Assembly (NCBI GenBank): GCA_963575645.1 | Contig: OY754475.1 | Span: 3,162,001 to 3,226,000, forward strand | Direction: 5' to 3' | DNA: 64,000 nucleotides | Source of the DNA: Xanthostigma xanthostigma | Taxonomy: Eukaryota; Arthropoda; Insecta; Raphidioptera; Raphidiidae | Shown here: positions 28,801-40,800 of the stretch, one piece after another | How the letters are laid out: every line of letters starts with the position of its first letter | Position numbering within the stretch: position 1 is the stretch's first letter | Position numbers and translations under genes: made by a program | Notes under the pieces: model-generated | Databases searched by the model: none | What the model was told of the DNA's origin: nothing | Seen by the model: only the letters and a program-made list of their open reading frames with translations

Positions 28801-31800
28801 ACAACTTATCACATAAGAGTTACTTCCCCTTGTTGGTTACTGTAAAATTAATTTGGAGGTATTACTAGTGTATATAGCTCCGTTTCCTGAATCTTTTCAT
28901 CTAAAAAACGTAAAATCTGCCAATTATGCACATAAGAGCTATTACAGAAACAACGACGATATGTTGTTTTAAAAATCTAGTGTTCTACACTCTAGAATAT
29001 AGACACGATTGCAGTCATAACTGACTGCCCCGAATCTAGGGAGAGCAAACTGAGGCACCCGCCCAGGATATCAGTTTCAGGGGGCGCGAAGATCATACTA
29101 TAATATGGTTCAAAACCAGACCCAATTTGTTCTTTTTCCGATTTACTCAATCTGCTTGCTTTCTGATGGTTTCCCGTTCACCAAAAATGTCATTATATAT
29201 TTAAGAGTTTTTTTTAAAGTAATTTATTTCAAACGCTGGAGAGAGGGCACCATTAACAAGTTTCTGCCCCGGTTCGAAAAAATCGTAGATCGGGGGCTGA
29301 TAATAATTGATAAAAATATTATAAATCTGATATTCTTTTATTCCAAATTAAATTACAAAAAATATAAATCCTCAGCAATTAATTCCATTGTCTCTTAAGT
29401 AGCTCTTGAACTATTAGGATCAAACAACCCAATCTATTGAAGGCCTTGTAAAAATCCAAGTCCATCCCTGTATTCTTATACTTAACTGCTCGATATCTAG
29501 TCATCGTTGTCTTGATAAAATAACATGCGAAATGAAAACGCAGCGTAATTTCATTAAATAATATAAACGTTGGAGTACATTGTTCAAATAATAAATAGCA
29601 GAATCAGAGTAGGTACAGTATTGATTTTCATTTTTTATATATATATAAACTTTGGGAATACAACTGCGCTTAGGTAAACTTAATTAAGCAATGCTTGGCT
29701 TTTTAAATGAAATTGAGTAGGTCTTATGTACAACTTGATGCCGAGCTATTTTTAATTAAATTGACAAAAGCTCTGTTCTTCCAGGTGATGTTTTTATTTA
29801 TTCATGATTTATTATTAAGAAAGTCTGCGTAGGGTGCAGAAAACGCTTTAGTAAGGTTATACGGGTCCAAAAAAAATCGTTCTCACCTGATTCCGTCTAT
29901 ATTCCAAAACAGAAACTTCGAACAGCTGAGCGTTTTGTATTCCAATTCCACAAAACGTGAGGTAGCGCTGAAATACTTCCACGTCGTGTTCCGTGAACTC
30001 GTTGGAGTCATTTGTTTTGTTGATTATTTGAGCAACTCCAATAACGTCACCTTCGTAATTACAAATTGGCATGCACAGAATGAGGTTAGTTTTGTAGCCG
30101 GTCCTCATGTCGACTTCGCTGTTGAATCTTGGGTCCTGAAGCAAGAAAAACAATCATCAAATTTCAATTAAATGCTAAAGTAATTTCATCTGTAATAAGG
30201 GTACGAATAATGAATACCCGTCTCCTAAATGGACAGGTAACTCGCGAAGATATACGCACATCTCTTTTCAGAATACCAACATTAAATTTGTAAAAAGAGT
30301 ATTTAAATGGAAGCATAAGGAAACGTTAAAGCAGCTTCTGAATTTGTAAAATAATACAAAACATTATGTTATAGCAGACGTCACTACATCATTACTATCT
30401 TCTTAACTCGCTACGTTCCTGTTATTTTCTTCATAAATGTCAACAATAAGTGGAGGAATTATAGAGAAGTAGGATAAGATAGGCCACTTCGTGAAATAAT
30501 AAGGGAAACCATGGAAAACTTCAACAAGAATGTCGGTACTAGTAATTATTATTTCTTGGGTAATAAGAAACATTCGTAGCCACATTTGCTCTGGATTTTG
30601 ACTTCACTACGTTCCGAATATGAAGCTACCCGCTTTGCAAATTAATAGGAGACAATGGAAAATCATTTTAAATTGTGGAAGCCCTATCTCACAAAAGTAG
30701 GGAAAGAATTTAATGATGATGGTTATGGGGCAATATAGATAAACGGCGTGTAGTTGTCACAATTCTATCCAGCATAACTAGATACGATGTGACGTGTTCA
30801 ATGGGTTTGAGGCATATAAAGGAGTCTGGTGGCTACATTTTGAGACACTTTAGTAAGAGAATGGACACGGCTTATCTTTCCTCAAAATAAAAAAGAGAAA
30901 TGAAGATTGACTCTATTCAATAAATAGAGTAACTGTGATCCATTGAAGTTAATGATGAGTATTTGGAAAGAATTCCGTGGCATAAGGATCGAAAATGAAG
31001 CAATACTGAGATTTTTTTAAACTTGCATTTAATACCAACGTTTCGATATACTGATAACATGTGACAGCATTTGAACACTCTGAAGATGATACAAAACGTA
31101 TCGAAACGTTAGTATTAAATGCAAGTTTAAAAAAATCTCAGTATTGCTTCATTTTCGATCCTTATGCCACGGAATTCTTTCCAAATACTCATCAAAAAAG
31201 AGAAATGTTTTTAATCTCTTTGTGCATTTCTTTGGCCAATCACATATTGATATAAGTCTCAATAACTCATTTTAATTCAGACCAAACCAAATAACACACT
31301 GATTCTTCTATCTCTTCAATCTTCAATCGTATATTGCTCTTTTATAAATTAATGGTGCTTGAGACTCCTGCTAAACAATACTGATGTCTACCTTCTTCAA
31401 AAGAAGGACAAAAGTATTTTTGATTTCGTAATAATAATTGAAGATTAATTCGTTAGAAAGTGTAACCCAACACATTGAAAGAGAAAACATTAGGTTTCAT
31501 CCGTAAAGAAGCAATTATACATCCTTCTTTAATTTCTAGTTTTTAAATGCAATATTAAAAATTGTATCTCTAACTCTAAGGACAATTTTGATAGAAAAGA
31601 ATTGTCCCAAAACAGTTGACCACATATCTAGGGAAGTCTTTTTGGGTACATATCTACTTTTGGCCTCGCCATCTGGTTTAAACATTGGTTGGTTGCAAGT
31701 TCAATGCGTCTTAAAAGAACTTTATGGATGAACCAATCACAGATTGCCAGTGTCCATTCTCTTATTAGAGGGTCTCTAGTTGCGTTTTAAATGAAATGAA

Positions 31801-34800
31801 TGTTTAATACTCACTTCATAAGCATCGGTTATGTTAATAATCTCCTTGCTTTGTGCGACTGTTCCAGCAATTCCAGTACCGAAAGGTATTATAATTTCTT
31901 CAGATCTTGCCCTTTGAACAGCCTCTTCCAACTCTGCAAATAAAATGGCACCGGCTTATTGTAATTACTATTTGTGTTTTATTTATCTTTGATGTTTTAC
32001 AACTTACAAATTATTGTTTTGTGTGAGTTCTCTGAACAATTTTAATCTTTGAAAGAACGCGCAGTCTCGTGGGTTGTGTTTTATGAGAATAGTGTTTGAA
32101 GGTTTTCTGCGCAAATAAGTCTGGATTTTCTTATGAATTACGATGTACTCCGAACGCATGTATTATTTTGTCAGGGATGTAGACGTTCCAAAATTTGTCG
32201 AGGTGCGCGTCGTTCCGTTAACTAATCGAAAGGCATATTGACTGTAGATTATTGAATCGCGAAAGAATGACTGAACCGTATTATATTGATAATTATTTAT
32301 TCTTAGTTTAAGATTTTACTATTTTTTCAAGATTAGTATATATCAATTAACTTGGAATAGTAACTTGGAGTCATACATCTTGACTTTGAATTCCGTTTTA
32401 TCGTCGTTTTGTCTGCATTTTATTCATCATCGAAATTAAGTAAAAAGTGTGTTTTCTGACAATTTTTTTATAATCTTGTTTACTTAATTTAAAGCGAGAT
32501 TTGCACATCTTAATTTACGGCTTTGGTAGATCCTCAAAAGTTATGAAAGAAGGGTTTTGTTAAACGAAACTTTTCAATATAAAGCTAGATTAAATTTGAA
32601 CGTTGAAAACTTGAAACAAAAGACATCTAACTGAAGATGAATATGAATTCAACGTTCCAGCAAGTTTGGTTAAAATGTCTTTTCATAAATAATTCAAATT
32701 TAAATAATACATTGTATTTTTCACACCACGAAAATAATAGCGCCATGGTTTTTTCTACAAAATTCATTAAAAAAAATAAAGCTTACTGTGTTTCAAATTG
32801 TGACTGTATATAACAGTTGAAACTTTTTTTTAGAGCTTTTATTAAAAAAATATTGCGTGCTTTTATGTTTGTTCATCATATCTGTTCAGCAAACAAAATT
32901 TTCAATTTGCATAAATTTAGAGACCAAAACCACTTGTAGAGTAATTGTTTAACTTAATTCTCAGTAATTATAACAAGAATATAATGTACAGCATTTGTCT
33001 GGCTTATATGTCAAAAACTTAACAAGTTTTTAGTTACATTTTGTAACCATCTATCAAGACAAAATATCATTTCGTTATACATTTTCCAAAACTTCGCAGA
33101 AAGTCGCCATTTTATAATGAGTCGATCAAAAAATAATGTTTGAACTACACAAGTAGTAGATTAACTATTATGTATCGAGTACGTGAATTTTTATTGAATG
33201 GCTCAGTGTGACATTATATGGCGAAAACGAGCGCCCAACAAATTTTTACAATCATACGAGTCGTATAATAATCACGCACGAGCTGTATATCAGATTTTCA
33301 CTTCAGAGTATATATTTATATATCTGACGGATCGGCCATATTGGAAATTCGAATTCAAATCTTTGATTAACGTCTGATTAGAACTCTCCAGTAAATGAAA
33401 TTATCGACCAATTTTTCAGACAAAAAATATAAAAAATAATTTATATTAATTATTTTTTATATTTTTTAGATCTGTTCTGAAGAAGATCCAAATCCGGATC
33501 GAAACGTTAATGCATTATTTATATTTTTTGTTAATATATTGTCTGAAAAATTGGTCGATAATTTTATTTATTGAAGGAAATTAGAATTGTTTACGAAGAA
33601 AAAGCCTCGTTTGCTTATCTGTTATTCATATGGATTTAAATGCCAATTGACAGATATTGTTAAAATCGTATAACTTGTGTTGGTACTCTACGCATTATGC
33701 TAAAAAGCGTATTTTACAACCGCTGTACAGGCATGTAAAACAACTATTTCATAGAGTCGCACATTTTTTTAAATTTTACATAAGCGATTGTTCATTTCGG
33801 CCAAAGATGAGTGGATAATTAAAAATTAAAACTACGTTAAAACCAATCTAGCAGTAATCCTAATTCGGTGTCATCAAAAATTCATGCTCGTTTTAATCTG
33901 TTTTTGTACATAAAAACTTTCTTTGATATTGAATTCCGATAAATCAATTCACTTCATTAATAGAAATAACGTTTAATTTTTTAGTATTAGCCAACAGCTT
34001 TTAACCTTTCATTCCGTTGAAATATTTTTGTGCTTTATTAATAAACTAGCGGTCCCGCCCGGTTTCACCCGGGAGCAAAAGAACGAATGAGGAAGGGAGG
34101 GACATGAGAACGCACATTCATCTTAGTTTACCGAGATGAATGTTGTGTCCAAATTTCATGATGATCGGCGTTACCGTTCAAAAGTTTTTGTCGATTAATT
34201 ATACTTTTTATAAGTATTAAATCAATAATTACTGGAATTAATAAAATATAATAAATATTTAATTGAAAACACTGTAGGAAAATTATTTTTATATAGGTCC
34301 CTATTGTTATAACAGTTTTCAAATGAGCTATTAATTAGATTTATAATTTTAATTAGTCGTAAATAAAATTAAAATAAATTTAAATGTAAGAAAGTAAATA
34401 AAAAATATATTCGCCCAACGTGGAGCTCAAACCCACGACCCTTATATTAAGAGTCACGTACTCTACCAACTGAGGCAGTCGAGTTTCTGGATTTGCACCG
34501 CTAATATTGGTATATTTAGTTACAGCATTTCACCTAAATAGACGCTTATTTTTGAGATACATTTTGCAACATTTTTCATTGATGCTCCGCTCCTATTGGT
34601 CGTAGCGTGTTATTATATAGCCTATAGCCTTCCTCGATAAATGGGCTATCCAACAAAAAAAATTGTTTTCAATTTGAACCAGTAGTTCCTGAGATTAGCG
34701 CGTTCAAACAAACAAACAAACAAACTCTTCAGCTTTATATATTAGTATAGATTACCACCTACCCTTTTTTATCTTCGTTTGCCGCAATCTGGAGCCTGGA

Positions 34801-37800
34801 GAGTATACCCTAATGCTACGTCATACATATATAATATTATGGCCTTTATCAACCGTCATGCAGTGCGCCAGTGCGGACTTAATTAATGTGATAGCACGAA
34901 GAACCCATCAGTCGAGCAATAAAAACAACGGTACCCGTGTATGTACACCGCATTACATTCTACACATGGCGCTGCTGCATTTCTCCGTGTTCTTATATTA
35001 CCTTTGCTTACATTAAACTCCCATTTGACAATCTTACTTTGCTACCAAACTAATCAGACTTGAAATTGGTCAATATTAAGTTCGTTCCAAGCAGCCGCGA
35101 ACGGTAATAAAACCGTACACAGTCTTGTTACTGCGCAAGACTGTCTTGCGCGGTATCGATTTTTGAGCTAGTGCGCAAATTAGTCTTGCGCAGTGACAAG
35201 ACTGTGTACGGTTCTATTACCGTTTGCGGCTGCTTGGAATGAACCTATTGTGTTCCTCGGTCGTATTTGAGACATAAGAACATGAAATTTGGCAAATACG
35301 TTATCATTATCATCTATACTTAATATATAAAGCTGAAGAGTTTGTTTGTTTGGTTGAACGCGCTAATCTCAGGAACTACTGGTTCGAATTGAAAAAAATG
35401 TTTTTGCTGGATAGCCCATTTATCGAGGAAGGCTATAGGCTATATAATATCACGCTACGATCAATAGGAGCGTTGCAAAATGTAACTCAAAATTTGTCCG
35501 TCCGACAAAAACTTTGGAACGGTAACTCCGATCATCATGAAATTTGGACACAACATTCATCTCGGTAAACTAAATCGGACCGCTTGTTATATTATATTTT
35601 CACAAATAAAGTTTCATCAAAATCAGAGACAAGCGCCTCAGAAACTAGTGAAATATGTAAGTAACAGCTGCGTTCTGCAAGTGTGGAAATGGTTTACGGA
35701 GTTGAAACTCTGCTGATGCTTCAGCTTTATTTATGGACCGTTGGTTAACTATAAAAGATCTGTAGTCATTGGTACGAAAGTGTATGGCATTGCTAGTAGT
35801 TTTAATCTGAAGGTCCGTGTATGTACAACATACGCGATGCGACAAACGAATACCTGTATATATGCAGATTCCATATAAAGTGTTTCTAAAATAATTCATA
35901 GGTGACCAACAAAGTTACTAAATTAAAACTGAGGATGCCGAAATAAAATTCTCTTTTGATCATTAATAATAACGGCTCATAATTTCCGAACATATTTTAA
36001 ATTGTTTCTAGTAGATGCCCAGAAATTAAAAGCGAAGAAGCATGTAATTTTAGACCCAAAAAGGTCGATATTGAAAAAACAAACTAATCTTTAAAAATCA
36101 CAAAGTTATTAACGTCTACCATTTTTGAAACATTACTGTAAGCATTGTATGAATGGATCTTTGATTCCTTTAAAGTTTTAGTAATAAATATTTTAATAAA
36201 TAAATACAGCCAACGTAATAGTTTACAATGATAATTGATGAAACTTTTCGATCGCCTTTATGCGTATAATTAGACGTTATGAGTTGTTTTATAGTATGAT
36301 CATTAAGTTTGCATGTTTTAAGCTGATTATGAGACTTAAAGCCCGTGAATAATTTGGTGTAACTACCAGTTTTATGCTATTGTAAAACTGATTTATAATG
36401 CGTTTCATGTACCTACAGTAGAGTTCCTTGAAATTGGCATTGCTTATTCAATATAGTTGGCAAATGGCGGCCGTTGTTTATTTTTCTTTTTGATTGTAAA
36501 AAGCGGCATAAGAAAAAAATGATATTAATTCTTTCAGTTCATAGCCATCTTTTTGATTGTAAAAAGCATCATAAGAAAAAAAGTGATATTGATTCTTTCA
36601 GTTCATAGCCAAGGTCATGAATCATATATGATTCATATTTGATTTTATTCCTTCTACACGTTCTGTCATAGAAATGTGTATATAACTTAAATATTCGAAG
36701 TTGAAATAAGTGGCATGGGATTCAAGGTCGAGTATACGGTTACGTCTGTTGAGTCACATATGATTCATAATAAGAATGGAGGCGTGTAGGTAGGCATTTA
36801 ATCGCACAGATAAGTTCTGTGACTTCAGAAAACATGCACGCACCACTTTTACCTATATCTCCTTTATTACATTCTCATGGAGGGAACAAAATTGTTCTCT
36901 ACTTGTTTGGCTGCATGAAATGTTTGAAATTTATGGAGTATTATACAGTGCATTCCGATTTTGTAAGTGAAATCTTTAAAAGAATGCAACGAATTGGAAA
37001 AATATACATTTGTTTGAGGCAGGTTACTTTTTAAAATTAAATCAAATACCAGTGAAATTCAATGATGAATTTTTAAATGGATTCATAATGAATATCTGTG
37101 GTAAAAAAATCAAAACCGTTTATGGTAATTTTACATCCATATTCTGGAAGGAAATGGAAGAGTAGTTATAGAGTCGGAAACAAGGCCAGATTTTAATTCA
37201 AGTCTCCTCAAAATGGCACATTTTCATATTTTTAATTTATTATCATTTTTGATTATAGTTTGGTTACGGAACAAAAACGTAATGCAATACAATACAGTAG
37301 ACTAGAGCTATTTATTTGTATATTATTTTTATTATTAAACTGAAAACTCAGTTATTAATATAATTATTACCAGTTTTCTGATTAGAATCTGGGAACTGGG
37401 GGGCTTATAATGGAGGAGTCTTGGAAAGATTTAGTAAATAACGCCATCGCTACAAGTTCAGTTATTCTCATAGTCTGCATATTTTTACTCTCTCGCAAAA
37501 TTGCGTTCGAAGTGTAAGGCTTGGATCATAAAATTTGACATAAGCAGTTTTTCCTTTTACACTAGTTCAATGAAAATTTATGATTTTTGACGTTTAAAAG
37601 AAATGCTAAAGTAATAAGTCGCAATATGCCGTCACATTTGAGACATTTGACATCAAAGCGAAAGATTCTTAAAAATAAACGATATTTTTTCGAGGGTAAA
37701 ATTAAATTTGTTTTTTATTTCTTCGTCTTCTAGTAGCACGTGTACCTAATAAATTATTGAAAGCTTCAACAGTTTTGAAGTTCATTCTGAGAAACAGAAA

Positions 37801-40800
37801 CTGTAGTCATTCCTACCAACAGATATATTTCTCACGTGAACACTGAACTGGGATGCACAAAGTATCCTGATAGGTTCTTCTGTTGTGTTGAGTTTTGTTT
37901 TATTGCTGTATCGGTTCATAGGACAGTCTGTAATGTTTATTTTTTTCAATACCGCCAGCAGTTACTTGGACCTAGTCCCAAGTCATATATTTAAAGCATT
38001 TATACACTGAAAATATAATATACTTATCAATAAATAAAATTATCCACCATTTTTTTCAGATAAATAAATTAACAAAAAATATAAGAATTTATACATTTAA
38101 AAAAATCAGTCTTAATTCTATTGTAAAATAAGTAGATACTAATTCATTTTTATATTTTTAGATTACATATCTCTGAAGAAGATCCAAATCCGGACCAAAA
38201 CGTCAATGTATTAATTTTTATATTCTTTGTTAATATATTTGTCTGAAAAATTGGTCGATAATTTTATTTATTGAAGAGTTCTAATCAAAGGTTAAACAAA
38301 GATTTGAATTATAATATACTTATATCAGTTCTCCGGTTGGGTCCTAGGAACTGGGGTCTTCCAATAAAGGAACCATCGAAATGTCATATAAATTCGTCTA
38401 TTGTCTCAAGTCCTTACTAAGAAATTCAGTTGTTAAAAAAATGTATATAAAATGGGTTTCACTAAGTTTATAATAAAAAAAGTTCTTTTATAATAATTAT
38501 TATTTAAACTTTTAAACAGTACACCGGTAATAAATGTATTGCAAAATTGTTTAGACAGTGAAAATAAAAGAATTATTTCTAAGGTCCCGAAGAAGACCTC
38601 GTTAGTGTTGAAACAAATAAATATTTCGTTCTGCTGGGGTAAATAAACTTTAGAAGTATTTACGAAAGTTAATATGAAAATCAGATGAAATTATATTTGA
38701 CGAACCCGTTTAAAATTAAAACAAAGGATACCACAACAAACAAGAGAAAATCTTATCAATCGAAATATTAATATTGAAAGCGGAAGAAAGAGAACAATAA
38801 ATTACAAAAATCGGAAGTTTTGTGAACCAATAAATGGCCGTGTTTCCTTTCAGTCAATTGGTGTATTTATAGAAAAACTGTACGTTTTATACTTCAAAGT
38901 AAAAAAAAGAAGTAACAAATACGTCATTACCCAGTTTCACCCGCGCAAATATCTTATGCTTTGACGTATAATTTAATAGCGAAACGTCAGTCCATCGAAG
39001 CGTAAGCTCTATTGTATATAAAAAGCTATACTGAAGGGCAGGGCTTGAGCTGAGCTTCAATATTGAGCTTATAAGCTTGTCATTGATGTTTTCTTTTAAA
39101 AAAAATCTCGCGACACGTGACATACTTTATTTATAAACAAATAATGTATTCGCTGTCATCTTGTATTTTTGTCGTTGGTTTTGATTGATCAGAGAGTCCC
39201 GACAAAAATTGACGTTACGTAAAAAAGTCGCTTTCAAATATTGTTTATTTTGATATCTTCTAAGACAAAAATACTTGAAAACTTGACAGTAAGTGACAGT
39301 AAGCATGTGACAAATAACGATTTATTTCATTTCAATCAAAAGTTCATCCTTAGGGAAAATGGCAAAATTTGAGACATTTATGATTTTTTACAAGTATATG
39401 TAGATAATAATAATAATATATTTATTTCCTCAGTATAAACTAGTGTTGATCCAATAGAATGTTACGATGAAGGAAGGTTTTGGTTGAGGATCAATAAGCT
39501 TTACCAATGTTCCGCTAGTTGCAAACGTTTCGAAAAATTTATTTTCATCTTCAGGGCCTCAAGCTGGTCAAATAAAATAAATTTTGTGGCCACTAGCGTA
39601 ACATTGGTAAAGCTTATTTATAATCCTCAACCAAAACATTCCTTCATCATATTTATTTCCCTAAAATTGTTCCAAAAAAAGATAAGGATTAGTCAAATAC
39701 AAACACATATAGGTACCTAAAATATACTGTCTTTTAAAACAACTTCCAGAAAAGAAACGGTGAACATTTATTCCCAAAAAAAAAGATTTTTGTCCGAACA
39801 GTCACCTAAACTAAAAAAATATGCAAATGATTGTAGAGCCAGCATATATCTTGGGTGCAAGCTTTAATTAGAACTGTTGGTAAGCCAAACATGTCTAAAA
39901 ATGAGGCCGTTATCTCCGCAATGCGGTCATCTGGGCCTATAAAACGCGATGTCAGTTTTACAAAATTGCAACGTTAATTAAAATAATTATTCATTCATAT
40001 TCTATTATGTAGAATAGCGACCCGTCCCGGTTTCACCCGCAGATGAGAAACTCTTCTGGACATATTATATTGACATTCCCATCTACACAGCAGAACTATC
40101 GAAGTACATTGTTTTGATGTATCTCTAAAGATTTGGTCAGCGTATGAAAACATATTTTTTTTGACAAAACACCGTCAGCCATTTTGTACAAAATATTTAC
40201 AAAATTATATACAGAAACCTTCCTCGTTTATCGCTCTTTCTATTAGTGAAAACCTTTTGAAAATTCGTTCGGTAGTTTTTGAATTTATCGCGTTAAAACG
40301 AAGGGACTTTCATGTACACCATAAAAATATCAGTTTTAATTCCTTACCTGTATCTTGGCGTACGTCGAACAACTTCGCAACCAAATATCGATTGTCGCTG
40401 GGTCCTCTAGCCAAAAAAAGTGATCCTCTATCAGCATGGGTCAACAGACCGACATTAACCAAAATTTTATGACATAACACATCAATATCTAATTCATTGG
40501 CAACATCTCTGATCAGTTCCATAAACAGTTCGGATTCATTTAAATGCGTGAGATCTCTTTTCGATGGTAATGTCCCCGACGTACTGTTTTTTATAGGAGA
40601 CGCCGCCAGCCATAATTGAAATAAATCTGACGTTATTGACGTTCGGCGCGAAGTCGAACTCCCCAGCGGGTTCTTTGTCGAGTGTATCATTTGTAATATT
40701 GATTTAGGCGATTGTACAAGCTGCGTCGACGGCCGCCGCGATACGGTTCCATCGCTGGACAACGTGTTCGGCAAATTCAGTGACGCTAATTGATGTTCTG

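Larger units (their letters stand above)
21436..29886 (-). other. Intron 3 (8.5 kb), repeat-rich and gene-free
   Basis: Donor GTGAGA after exon 3, acceptor atttcag before exon 4. Listed elements occupy parts of it. The stretches 22694-23155, 23553-24501, 24796-25905, 26033-27620, 28187-28573 and 28960-29886 hold no feature I can support beyond AT-rich DNA. Confidence 0.7.
31934..40347 (-). other. Intron 1 (8.4 kb), repeat-rich and gene-free
   Basis: Donor GTAAGG after exon 1 and acceptor tttgcag before exon 2. Stretches 31934-33356, 35613-36485, 36611-38029 and 38314-39464 contain no gene or repeat that I can define, apart from a decayed hammerhead-like phrase at 38586-38620 (CCCGAAGAAGACC... 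TTGAAAC). Confidence 0.7.

Noticed and set aside
34411..34485. Functional tRNA-Lys gene
   Set aside because: The acceptor stem does not pair and the anticodon stem has mismatches; it sits inside a retroelement.
38586..38620. Another hammerhead-like site
   Set aside because: The core is CCGAAGA, stem II is weak and the palindrome is missing; too decayed to count.
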